Shown here piece by piece: positions 7,367 through 15,723 of a stretch of DNA of 64,000 nt. Position numbers and translations under genes: made by a program. The notes under the pieces were generated by a model. The model made no database searches and was not told where the DNA came from. It saw nothing but the letters and a program-made list of their open reading frames with translations. Every line of letters begins with the position of its first letter. Positions within the stretch are counted from its first letter, which is position 1. The stretch spans positions 109,377 to 173,376 of the forward strand of contig JAQGMG010000029.1 in the NCBI GenBank assembly GCA_028292485.1, given 5' to 3'. The DNA comes from Rhodocyclales bacterium (lineage in GTDB: Bacteria > Pseudomonadota > Gammaproteobacteria > Burkholderiales > Rhodocyclaceae).

Positions 7367-10138
7367 ATGATATTTCCGTCCGTAGAGTATCTCGACAATC
7401 TTTCAAACAGCCTGCAGTCGGCATTCGTTCGTCTCGCGAAGGACGAAGCCTTGTGGCAGAGCGAATTGAACGGTGCATTGCGTCACCTCACGGCCAGTGT
7501 CGCGCAAGCGCTAGATGTTGCCCGTGTCGGCGTATGGTTGTCGCAGGAGGACGAACCCTCAATCGACTGTGTGCAGCAGTTACTTGTTACCGAAGGCCGC
7601 TTCGAGCGCGGCGGCAAGCTGCAGGCGCGCGACTATCCGGCCTACTTCCGCGCGCTGATGGCCAGCCGGGTCATCGATGCCGCCGATGCCATCAACGATA
7701 ACCGGACTGCCGAGTTCGGCGCCGGCTATCTCATTCCAAACGGCATCGGTGCCATGCTCGATGCCACACTGCACAATGCCGGGCGATTCTGTGGTGTGCT
7801 ATGCATAGAGCATGTCGGCAGCGCGCGCCTGTGGAGTCGCGAAGAGCAGCACTTTGCCACCTCGGTTGCCGATCTTGCTTCGCAGTTACTCATGTTCCAT
7901 TCGCTCAAGGACAGCGAGCGTCGTTACCGCACGCTTTTCAATGCGGCCGGTGATGCCATTCTGACCTTCAAGGGCGGCACGATCATCGATTGCAATCCCC
8001 TGGCGCTCACCTTGTTCGGCTGCGCCCGCGATGAGTTGCTGAATTCGACCCGGAGCGATCTGTCGCCACCGATCCAGCCGAACGGGCAACTTTCAGCGTC
8101 GCGCCTCACAGCGATTCTCAAGGAAACGGAAGACGGTTCGCCGAGCTATTTCGAATGGCTTTTCCGGCGACCGGACGGCACCGAATGGGAAGCGGAAATC
8201 AGCGCCGCATCGATCCTCACGGGGACTGATCGCGTCGTGCTGGCCATCATCCGCGACGTCACCGATCGCCGTCAGGCTGAACGCGCGCGTCATCAGTCCG
8301 CCTTGCTGCTGGCACGGCGCAATGGCGCCCTGCTGGTGGTCAATCGCCTGGCCAGCCGGCTGCACGGCATGACCGACGTCTACCAGATTGCTGAAGAGAC
8401 AGTTCGCGTTCTGCGCATGCTGCAGGATGTGCCGTGCATTACCTTCTTGCGTGCGCAGCCGGGCGGCGAAACGCTGCAGCGCATTGCCGTCGACGGCGCG
8501 GGTGCCGCCGATCTGATGGACTGGGATGCCCAGGGCATTCCGCTGAATGGCAGCCTGGCGGGTCGTGCCATTGCGGAGCACCGCATTCTGATCAGCGGTG
8601 ATGTCGATAATGACGAAAGAATACTTTCAGGTGCCAAGATCGGTTTGCTGAAGTGCGGCTTCAAGTCGCTGGTGGTGCTGCCACTGATTTTCGGCGAAGA
8701 GCCCCTCGGCAGCATCGGTTTGCTGTTCCACGAAGGCAACGTGATGTTTGGCGACATCGAAATGGAAACGCTCAATACCATTTGCCAGACGGTTTCGCTG
8801 GCCATGGTCAATGCGCGCCACGTGCAGGTGCTGGAACACCAGGCCATGCACGACTCCCTGACCCTGTTGCCCAATCGCGCCCATCTGCACCGCGAAGCTG
8901 CGCGGGCTATTCGCCAGGCCAGCGAGCGGGCACAGTCGGTCAGTCTCATGCTGCTCGACCTGGACCGCTTCAAGGAAGTCAACGACACGCTCGGTCACCA
9001 TGCCGGTGACATGCTCATCAAGCTCGTCGGCGAGCGCTTGCGTGAAGCGCTGCTGACACGCGACGCCATGCTGGCGCGCCTTGGCGGTGACGAGTTCGCG
9101 ATTCTCCTGCGTGTCACCGATAGTCTGGCGGCTGCAAACGACGTAGCGATCGAGATGGTCGCTGCCCTGCGTCGGCCCTTCGACGTGCAGGGCATTGCCA
9201 TCGAACTCGGTGGCAGCATCGGCGTCGCCATCTATCCGCAACACGGCGATTCCAGCAATGCATTGCTGCGCTGTGCCGATGTCGCCATGTACGCCGCCAA
9301 GAGCACCGTCGGCAATGTGAGCGCTTACGACGCAGAACTCGATCAGCATAATCCGCGTCGCCTGGCGATGATCACCGAGCTGGGCTCGGCGATTGTCGGC
9401 AACCAGCTTGTCCTGCATTTCCAGCCGCAACTGGATCTGGTAAGCGGCACATGGTCGGGCAGCGAAGCACTGGTGCGCTGGATCCATCCGCAACTCGGTT
9501 TGATTCCTCCCGGCGAGTTCATCCAGTTTGCCGAGACCAGCGATCTCATCCGCCCGCTGACCTTGTGGGTGGCGCGCCGCGCGCTGGAGCACATGCGCGA
9601 ATGGCATCAGCGCGGGCTCGATCTGCCGGTCTCCATCAATCTGTCGACGCGCAATCTGCTCGACGTGACCTTCCCAGACTCGATGGCGGCCTTGCTTGAG
9701 GAATATGGCGTGCCGCCACATCTGCTCGAACTGGAGATTACCGAAACAGCGCTGATCGGCGACCCCAATCGCGCCATGTCGGTAGTCGAGCGCCTCGTCG
9801 AGCAAGGCATGCGTCTGTCGATCGATGATTTCGGCACAGGCTATTCGTCGCTGGCCTATCTGAAGCGCTTGCCGCTGCATGCGCTCAAGATCGATCGCTC
9901 CTTCGTGCGTGACATGCTCATCGACGAGCAGGATGCCATCATCGTACGTTCCACCATCGGCCTTGCCCACAGTCTTGGTCTGCAGGTCGTTGCCGAGGGG
10001 GTCGAGGATGTACACACACTGGCTGCCTTGCGCGACTTCGGTTGTGATCTAGCGCAGGGTTATGTGCTGAGCAAGCCCGTGCCTGCGGAGCAGGCCGAAA
10101 CGCGATTGCGCGCGCCCTATCTTGCTGCCAATGATTGA
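7367..10138 (+). CDS. GAF-PAS-GAF-GGDEF-EAL cyclic-di-GMP protein
   Basis: About 923 residues without membrane segments, so probably a cytoplasmic sensor. Order: GAF (about 30-185), PAS (185-310), second GAF (320-490), GGDEF (500-670), EAL (680-923). The diguanylate cyclase motif is intact (LGGDEF, 572-577), but the RxxD inhibitory site just upstream reads TRDA, so product inhibition is probably absent. The EAL domain keeps EALVRW (Glu700), ELEITETALI, IDDFGTGYSSLAYL and VVAEGVED, so phosphodiesterase activity is likely. A GTG at 7334 is an alternative start; neither has a strong ribosome site. Signal and output partner are unknown. Confidence 0.9.
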   Translation: MIFPSVEYLDNLSNSLQSAFVRLAKDEALWQSELNGALRHLTASVAQALDVARVGVWLSQEDEPSIDCVQQLLVTEGRFERGGKLQARDYPAYFRALMASRVIDAADAINDNRTAEFGAGYLIPNGIGAMLDATLHNAGRFCGVLCIEHVGSARLWSREEQHFATSVADLASQLLMFHSLKDSERRYRTLFNAAGDAILTFKGGTIIDCNPLALTLFGCARDELLNSTRSDLSPPIQPNGQLSASRLTAILKETEDGSPSYFEWLFRRPDGTEWEAEISAASILTGTDRVVLAIIRDVTDRRQAERARHQSALLLARRNGALLVVNRLASRLHGMTDVYQIAEETVRVLRMLQDVPCITFLRAQPGGETLQRIAVDGAGAADLMDWDAQGIPLNGSLAGRAIAEHRILISGDVDNDERILSGAKIGLLKCGFKSLVVLPLIFGEEPLGSIGLLFHEGNVMFGDIEMETLNTICQTVSLAMVNARHVQVLEHQAMHDSLTLLPNRAHLHREAARAIRQASERAQSVSLMLLDLDRFKEVNDTLGHHAGDMLIKLVGERLREALLTRDAMLARLGGDEFAILLRVTDSLAAANDVAIEMVAALRRPFDVQGIAIELGGSIGVAIYPQHGDSSNALLRCADVAMYAAKSTVGNVSAYDAELDQHNPRRLAMITELGSAIVGNQLVLHFQPQLDLVSGTWSGSEALVRWIHPQLGLIPPGEFIQFAETSDLIRPLTLWVARRALEHMREWHQRGLDLPVSINLSTRNLLDVTFPDSMAALLEEYGVPPHLLELEITETALIGDPNRAMSVVERLVEQGMRLSIDDFGTGYSSLAYLKRLPLHALKIDRSFVRDMLIDEQDAIIVRSTIGLAHSLGLQVVAEGVEDVHTLAALRDFGCDLAQGYVLSKPVPAEQAETRLRAPYLAAND

Positions 10139-10213
10139 GAGCCCGTCATGAAACGGGCTGCGCACGTGGTTGGCTGCGTTGGCTCGCTCGATTTTCTGAC
10201 GAACCCTGGACGG

Positions 10214-10232
10214 TTGTTCACCTTGTGAACAA
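10214..10232. other. Hairpin between convergent genes
   Basis: TTGTTCAC-CTT-GTGAACAA is a perfect inverted repeat (8-base arms, 3-base loop) in the 120-base gap between the convergent GGDEF-EAL and TonB genes. A second weaker stem, AGCCCG with CGGGCT, sits at 10140-10160. Neither has a T run, so they may be Rho-assisted or bidirectional 3'-end hairpins. Confidence 0.4.
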
Positions 10233-10258
10233 GTCGTAGGGTAGGTTCGCGAAGCAAC

Positions 10259-11254
10259 TCACTGCGGGCCGTTCTTCACTTCCAGCGTAGAGTCGCCTTG
10301 CACCTGCTGGAAGCGGAAGGTCTCCACCATCACCAGAATGTCCGTATCGCGTGCCGTTTCTGCCGGTAGCGGCTTGAACGGTGAGGCCATGCGTACGATG
10401 TGCAGCGCTGCTTCGTCGAGCCGCTTGTTGCCGGACGAGCGCTCCACGCTGGTATCGACCAGGCGCCCCTTGCGATCGATTTCGATCGACAGCATGACGC
10501 TGCCATATATCGCCTTGCCGGCCGCGTCCTTTGGAAACTTCAGGCTGCCGATATCTTCGACGACCTTGCGCCAGGCGACCGTGTAAAGCGCAAAGGCAGA
10601 CTCCTTGGTACGTGGTGAGATCACTGTCTTGCGCGGGCGTTCCGCGTATTGCCGCAGCAGACGATCAACGACGGCTTCCTGCTTGGCCATGGCGCGTGTC
10701 TTGTCTTCGGGCGAGTCACCTGGCTTTGGCGCGTCGCTCTGGGTCTGATCATTGGTGCGGCGGCTTGCCGCCTGTTCCACCGAGGCCAGTGCCTGGTTTT
10801 GTGCCAGCAATGCCCGCTGACGTGCTTCGAGTGACTCGACGCGCTTGCTTGCATCGAGCATCGCATCGCCGGCCTGATCGGCATGTTCAGGAGGCAGTGG
10901 CGTGGTTGGCAGCTCCTTCAGATCGGTATTGCCGCCACCATCCATGTTCGCCTGCGCCAAGGCCTGCGCCTTGTGGGGCGCCTGTATGTGTTTGGCGTTG
11001 ACGAGCACTACATCGAGATACGGTTTTTCCTTGCGCGCACCGCCATCCGGAATGGAAAAACCGAGGCCCAGCAGTACGAAGACATGCACGCAAAAAGATA
11101 TGCCGACACCCAGCGAGATGCCGACACCTGCCGCCAGGGGCGGGTGCCATTGCTCGAGAGGTTTTGCCAGCAGCAGCGCGGGCTGATGCACTGCCGCCTT
11201 GCCCGTCTTTCTGGCGGGTTCGTGGGCTGCGCTGCGGTGGCGTTGTTGCGGCAT
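10259..11254 (-). CDS. TonB-family energy transducer (C-terminal TonB/TolA domain)
   Basis: 331 residues. A basic cytoplasmic N-terminus is followed by one membrane anchor (about 42-66, rich in Gly/Val/Leu), then a long charged periplasmic region with coiled-coil character (about 135-230) instead of the usual Pro-Lys linker. The C-terminal TonB-like domain (about 235-320) contains GSVMLSIEIDRKGRLVDTSV and RLDEAALHIVRMASPFKPLP. Such proteins pass proton-motive force to outer-membrane receptors. It follows the RNB gene as in other betaproteobacteria, but no ExbB/ExbD is nearby. Confidence 0.85.
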   Translation of the reverse strand: MPQQRHRSAAHEPARKTGKAAVHQPALLLAKPLEQWHPPLAAGVGISLGVGISFCVHVFVLLGLGFSIPDGGARKEKPYLDVVLVNAKHIQAPHKAQALAQANMDGGGNTDLKELPTTPLPPEHADQAGDAMLDASKRVESLEARQRALLAQNQALASVEQAASRRTNDQTQSDAPKPGDSPEDKTRAMAKQEAVVDRLLRQYAERPRKTVISPRTKESAFALYTVAWRKVVEDIGSLKFPKDAAGKAIYGSVMLSIEIDRKGRLVDTSVERSSGNKRLDEAALHIVRMASPFKPLPAETARDTDILVMVETFRFQQVQGDSTLEVKNGPQ

Positions 11255-11365
11255 GCGGGCGATTCTACGCCGGGCTCAATGTGTAAATAGCGGCAATCCG
11301 ACAGCCGTATCGCGATGCGCGGTTCGGCTTCGCCGCACCACGCCGAGAACGTTCACAGCGCGGCA

Positions 11366-13405
11366 TCACTGCGCGCCGTCCTGCACTGCGGGTTGATCGG
11401 CGATCACCGCAATGGTCGCTTCGGCCTCATTGATGGCCAGCACGAGCTCGGCGGCCTCACCGTCTTCTGCGTCTTCTCCCTCGTCAATGACTTCCGCTGT
11501 CTGCGCCAGCGGCGGCAGTGTCGCGATGTACCTGGCACGCAGTTCAACGTCGATCAGGTCGAACTGTTCGAGTGAAAGTTGCACGCGATCACCGTTGTTG
11601 AGGTTAGGCAGCGAGTGCACCTTGAAGACGAACGGCACGTCTTCGAGCCGCACGATGTTTTCACGCAGCACCCGGGCCGAGACCTCCTTGTTGCCGGCCT
11701 GTCGCAACCAGCGCAGGCACCAATAGCGCTCCATGCCCTGCTGGAATTCGGCGTAGGCCTTGTAGGTCATGTCGAAGTCATTCATCGCCGCTGCGAGTTC
11801 GGCCGAGCCGGGCACAAAAGGCGCAGGCTCATCGCGCAAATGCGCCAGCAATTGCCATTGGTTGCACATGTCGACGTAGCGTCGCAGCGGGCTGGTTGAC
11901 CATGCATAGCAATCAACACCCAGCCCATCATGCGGCGCTGCGGCCGTCGTCATGCGCACGCGTCCGCCGCTTTGCGCGCGGTAGATTGCCGGTATGCCAG
12001 CTTCATGCAGCAGCTTGCCCCAGGTGCTGTTGGCGAAGATCATCAGTTCGGCCACCAGCTTGTCGAGCGGCGAGCCACGCTTGCGGCGCTCGATGCTGAT
12101 CTGACCAGGCCCATCCTGTGTCTGCACACCCCAGTCGACGTAGTAATTGAAGTCCATCATCGTCTGGTTTGCAGATGGTTTGCCGCGTCCGGCTTCGAGC
12201 ACGCAGGCAAATTCCCACAGCACGATGAGTTCATGCTTGAAGGGAAAGTCGGGCGCCTCGGCAAGGCCGTTAGCGAGTGTCTCGTCGTTGAATACGGGCT
12301 CGATGTCGTGATGACGCAAGTTGGCGGCAACCGGCACGCGCTCGATACACGAGCGTGTGCCCGCAATCGAATAGTCGCTGTTCACGTCGATGTACAGCGA
12401 TACGGCGGGCCGCACCGAACCCGCGCCGAGCGTGAATACGCCGACCAGATCGTCGGGCAGCATGGTGATCTTGTTGCCCGGCATGTAGACGGTGGAAAGC
12501 CGTGTGCGGGCAATGGCGTCCATGTCTGACCCCGGCGCCATGCCGAGGCACGGTGCCGCAATGTGGATGCCGATGATCCAGCCGCGATTGTTGTCACCAT
12601 AGTCGCGCGGGGTAAGCGACAGGGCGTCGTCGATCTCTGTCGTCGTAGCGTCGTCGATCGAGAAAGCCTGCACTGCCGCCAACGGCAGCTCCTCAACAGC
12701 ATCGGACGCAGGCAGCGCAACGCGCTCGCCAAAATTGGCAGGCCCTTCGGGGAAGTATTCGAACAGAAAACGACCGAGCAGGAATTCGTAGGACGAAGGC
12801 AGGGCGCCGGCCTTCAGCATGAGACGCGGCACAGACAGGCCAGATGTTTCGCAAGCGGCCTCGAGCGCCTTGGTTTCGAGCTTGTTGCGGTCGGGGCGAT
12901 ACAGCAGTTGCGGCAGCATCGGTACGAACTCGGCGGGCAGGGTGCCGGCAAGCAACTCGTCTTTCATGCGGGTTATGGCTTCCTGCTGCAGACGCTTTTT
13001 TTCTGCGCCCGCCAATGCCGCCTGCAGGATTTCCGGCGGTGCCTTGCGAAAACGCCCCCGCCCCTTGCGGTGGAAATGGATTGGCGAGGCCTGCAGTCCC
13101 TGCAGCAGTGCAGTGGCTTCGACAGCATTTGGCGGGTGGCCGAAATAGTCCTGCGCAAATTCGGTGAAACCGAATTCACCGTCACCGCACATTTCCCACA
13201 GGAAGTCTGTCTCCAGCGATGCGGCTTCGAGCTCCGCACGTTGCAACAGCTCGCTCGCCGCCGGATTCGCGTAACGCAGCAGAATATTGGCGGCCTTGAG
13301 TTTCACCCGCTTACCGTGCGGTGTTTCCACCTGCAACGAGGAGTCATTGTCGGCCAGGATGGTGCCGGTCTTGAAAACGCCATCCTCTTCAAACAGCACG
13401 TTCAT
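11366..13405 (-). CDS. RNB-domain exoribonuclease (RNase II/R family)
   Basis: 679 residues from ATG 13405, which follows GGAATC; the in-frame ATG at 13474 lies in leader sequence. The RNB catalytic signature FSIDDATTTEIDDALSL starts near residue 246 and keeps the acidic metal ligands. The central block with GIHIAAP and the RYVDMCNQWQLLAHL region are also typical. This is the shorter RNB type often found with tonB and aroE in betaproteobacteria, probably lacking full cold-shock domains at the N-terminus. It degrades RNA 3' to 5' in the cytoplasm. Confidence 0.9.
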   Translation of the reverse strand: MNVLFEEDGVFKTGTILADNDSSLQVETPHGKRVKLKAANILLRYANPAASELLQRAELEAASLETDFLWEMCGDGEFGFTEFAQDYFGHPPNAVEATALLQGLQASPIHFHRKGRGRFRKAPPEILQAALAGAEKKRLQQEAITRMKDELLAGTLPAEFVPMLPQLLYRPDRNKLETKALEAACETSGLSVPRLMLKAGALPSSYEFLLGRFLFEYFPEGPANFGERVALPASDAVEELPLAAVQAFSIDDATTTEIDDALSLTPRDYGDNNRGWIIGIHIAAPCLGMAPGSDMDAIARTRLSTVYMPGNKITMLPDDLVGVFTLGAGSVRPAVSLYIDVNSDYSIAGTRSCIERVPVAANLRHHDIEPVFNDETLANGLAEAPDFPFKHELIVLWEFACVLEAGRGKPSANQTMMDFNYYVDWGVQTQDGPGQISIERRKRGSPLDKLVAELMIFANSTWGKLLHEAGIPAIYRAQSGGRVRMTTAAAPHDGLGVDCYAWSTSPLRRYVDMCNQWQLLAHLRDEPAPFVPGSAELAAAMNDFDMTYKAYAEFQQGMERYWCLRWLRQAGNKEVSARVLRENIVRLEDVPFVFKVHSLPNLNNGDRVQLSLEQFDLIDVELRARYIATLPPLAQTAEVIDEGEDAEDGEAAELVLAINEAEATIAVIADQPAVQDGAQ

Positions 13406-13710
13406 TTGATTCCATTCTGTCGTAAGGCTGACGTGCGTACCACATCTGTCGCTGCCGGCGCTCTTTGCCGCCATCTTCCGGAAGGCGCCTTGTGAAGCGC
13501 AATTCGAGAGCGATTGGAGAGCGACTGGAGACTGATTCGAGCCCGCGATTATAGGCTACAGACCCCGAGTCTCCGCGGGAACGTGCCTTGAAAATGTCTT
13601 CCTCGCATGTCATTCAAGCTCACGACGAATCAGTCATCGCCGGGGAAGACAATGCGTTAATCTTCTATCCGCACGCTTTTCCAGTAGCTTCGTTCAAAAG
13701 GAGTTTTGCC

Positions 13711-14016
13711 ATGTTGAGTCGTCGTCGTTTCATCATGCTGGTTCCAGCCGTCACCGTCGGCACGCTGATGGCCAGCACTGCCCTGGCGCAGGCAAAGCTC
13801 ACGGAAAGCGATCCGACCGCGCAAGCTCTGGGCTACAAGGACGACGCCAGCAAAGTGGATACCAAGAAATACGCCACTTACAAGCCGGGCAGCAGCTGCG
13901 GCAACTGCGTGCAGTATTCCGGCAAGGCCGGCGAAGCCAGCGGTCCCTGCGCGGCATTCGGTGGCAAGGCCGTGTCGGCAAAGGGCTGGTGCATGGCCTG
14001 GGTCAAGAAGGCCTGA
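13711..14016 (+). CDS. High-potential iron-sulfur protein (HiPIP)
   Basis: 101-residue precursor. A Tat-type leader (SRRRFIML, then a hydrophobic stretch ending ALAQA) exports the folded protein. The mature part has four cluster cysteines at 63, 66, 80 and 94 (SSCGNCVQY, GPCAAF, GWCMAW), the spacing of HiPIP [4Fe-4S] electron carriers. The start follows AAAAGGAG at 13696-13703. HiPIP shuttles electrons in the periplasm. No partner oxidoreductase is adjacent. Confidence 0.93.
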   Translation: MLSRRRFIMLVPAVTVGTLMASTALAQAKLTESDPTAQALGYKDDASKVDTKKYATYKPGSSCGNCVQYSGKAGEASGPCAAFGGKAVSAKGWCMAWVKKA

Positions 14017-14473
14017 CCAGCGAAAGCGGGGTGCGGACGCGTTCACCACGTGGAGTGGCGCGCGATCAGTCTTGATTTGCGGTGATTCACACCCTGCAAC
14101 AATGTTGGCAGGCGGCGCAGGGGCGTGTGACGTCGGTTCATGACCGTTCGGTTTCTCTTCTGTATCACTCGCATGTTGCAGCTCGTGACTGGCCGACATG
14201 GCCAGAAAACGCAGGCGAAAACTCCGGCAAAAGGCACTGCTTCCTTACATGGAATTCGCCGCAGCGCGTGCGCGTGCAATGGCTAAAATTCCGCCAACCA
14301 CATGTCATCAGAGGGCGGCACTAGCCTTGCCGCGGGCCGCGCCGATATTGAATGCGAATGCGGATCGTTGCTCACTGCCTTGAGCCTTGTCCGTAGAGAA
14401 CAAGGCAGGAAAACAGCAAAGGCAACCGCCCGGATCGGGGTCTACATTTATCAGGTAAGCTCTGTGATTGTCA

Positions 14474-14493
14474 GGTTGCATGGCCATGCAACC
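14474..14493. promoter_or_regulatory. 20-base perfect palindrome upstream of ferritin-like gene
   Basis: GGTTGCATGGCCATGCAACC reads the same on both strands across all 20 bases. It lies 86 bases before the ferritin-like start. A dimeric regulator site is the simplest reading; it does not match the Fur box seen at 35.9 kb. Confidence 0.5.
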
Positions 14494-14513
14494 GCGCTCG
14501 TGCAGACGCAAGA

Positions 14514-14543
14514 TTTTCCGGGACATTCTTTTCCGGGACATTC
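14514..14543 (+). repeat. Perfect 15-base tandem duplication
   Basis: The unit TTTTCCGGGACATTC occurs twice in a row, 14514-14528 and 14529-14543, ending 35 bases before the start codon of the ferritin-like gene. It may be a direct-repeat binding site or a recent slippage event. Confidence 0.7.
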
Positions 14544-14578
14544 CACCTCGGCTCGTACCTCGAACACTGGAGAGAAGC

Positions 14579-15034
14579 ATGGACGACACCACAACCCAAA
14601 CTGCGATTGACGCACTCAACAAGATCATGGAGCTCGAGCTCGCCGGCGTCGTGAAATACACGCATTACTCGCTGATGATCTATGGCTACAACCGTATTCC
14701 CATCGTTTCATGGCTCAAGGGCAACGCGGCCGAAGGGCTGACGCACGCGCACAAGGCAGGCGAACTCGTGACCCTGCTGGGCGGTCACCCTTCACTGAAA
14801 ATAGGCCCCTTGCTGGAGACGCAGCAGCACGACATCGGCGACATCCTGCGTGAGAGTCTTGAGCAGGAAAAGGTGGCGCTTACCGCCTACTATGAACTGT
14901 TGCACCTTGCCGAAGGCCAATCCGTGTTGCTCGAAGAATATGCCAGGGAGATGATCGTGCAGGAAGAGCTGCATCTCGACGAGGTGAACAAGATGCTACG
15001 GCGACCAGGCTCGATCGATTCATTCAAGGCATAG
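14579..15034 (+). CDS. Ferritin-like / bacterioferritin-family protein
   Basis: 151 residues, all helical. Ferroxidase-type ligands appear in MELELAGVVKYTHYS (helix A Glu), LTHAHKAGE, and the last helix EYAREMIVQEELHLDEV with an ExxH pattern. This is the layout of a four-helix ferritin-like or Bfr/Dps-type iron protein. ATG 14579 follows GAGAGAAG; an earlier in-frame ATG at 14468 would translate the palindrome. It may store iron or detoxify peroxide; the exact subfamily is uncertain. A clear terminator follows. Confidence 0.82.
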   Translation: MDDTTTQTAIDALNKIMELELAGVVKYTHYSLMIYGYNRIPIVSWLKGNAAEGLTHAHKAGELVTLLGGHPSLKIGPLLETQQHDIGDILRESLEQEKVALTAYYELLHLAEGQSVLLEEYAREMIVQEELHLDEVNKMLRRPGSIDSFKA

Positions 15035-15070
15035 CCAATCAGATTTGCGACAGGAGTCGCGATATAAAAG

Positions 15071-15103
15071 AAAAGCCCCATCTGTCAGAGATGGGGCTTT
15101 TTT
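15071..15103 (+). terminator. Rho-independent terminator of ferritin-like gene
   Basis: AAAAGCCCCATCT pairs with AGATGGGGCTTTT around a 5-base loop, ending in six Ts. It lies 36 bases after the stop. Confidence 0.92.
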
Positions 15104-15141
15104 ATGGGAACTACATACTTAACTTGCAGCGCCCCGATTTT

Positions 15142-15221
15142 CGTCATTCCCGCGAAAGCGGGAATCCACCCGCTGGCACAGGCCTCACGTAGAAGTGGAT
15201 TCCCGCTTTCGCGGGAATGAC
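15142..15221. repeat. Dispersed hairpin repeat, copy 1
   Basis: Two facing arms, GTCATTCCCGCGAAAGCGGG... at 15143-15169 and its exact inverse at 15195-15221, enclose about 25 bases. Each arm is itself nearly palindromic (ATTCCCGC and GCGGGAAT). Related copies lie at 24.7, 28.6 and 28.8 kb. It has the size and form of REP/BIME-type elements. Confidence 0.85.
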
Positions 15222-15723
15222 TTGTCTTTTGGCAGAAATCGAATTTCCAAACGTGATTTGTCGTTCTGCAAGTCAAGTATGTAATTCCCTTTTTTATTGC
15301 CGCACAGCGCTGACCGCCGTGATGTCCTCGCGGAGGCATACTCGTCCTGCATCTTTCCAGGTCCAGGTCTCGAGGTGCCGGACATTCAAGTGCGCAGCCT
15401 TTCATGAACAATGCAAAATTTTGCAACGTTGGTTGCGGTCCGCATTTAGTATTCCTTTTAAATAAATATTTGCGTGCGTTAATAGGCTTGAAGGCGTTGC
15501 AGCCGCTTTCCCGAGGCGTGAAAGTCTGGCCGCAGTTGCGTCATTGCACCATCTCCGTCGGATCGAGATTCGGCGCGGAGCTTTGCCAGATATTGCCTCG
15601 TAGAACGCCAGGAGGCCCAATGCCCGGATGGGCCAGTCGATCACGTGAATATGCGACATATCCTGTTGTGCCCGGAGCGTATTGCCGCCGTTCGCCCGGC
15701 GAGAAATATCGGAGTCGCCTTCA

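Larger units (their letters stand above)
14017..14578. other. Intergenic region with operator-like repeats before the ferritin-like gene
   Basis: No convincing gene in 562 bases. Short basic ORFs exist (for example at 14198-14383) but have no ribosome site or domain. The downstream third holds a 20-base palindrome and a perfect tandem repeat, listed separately, suggesting that the region is the control region of the next gene. Confidence 0.6.
15035..15723. other. Intergenic region before the sensor kinase
   Basis: 689 bases holding the terminator at 15071, one repeat copy at 15142-15221, and otherwise no supported gene. The stretch 15240-15720 is relatively AT-rich around 15410-15480. An 85-codon frame on the minus strand from 15659 looks mildly protein-like but lacks a properly spaced ribosome site and was not accepted. 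Confidence 0.5.

Noticed and set aside
14198..14383. 61-codon basic plus-strand frame
   Set aside because: No ribosome site, no domain; lies in a control region.
15402..15659. 85-codon minus-strand frame upstream of the sensor kinase
   Set aside because: Mildly protein-like, but the only AGGA is one base from the ATG and it has no neighbour or domain.
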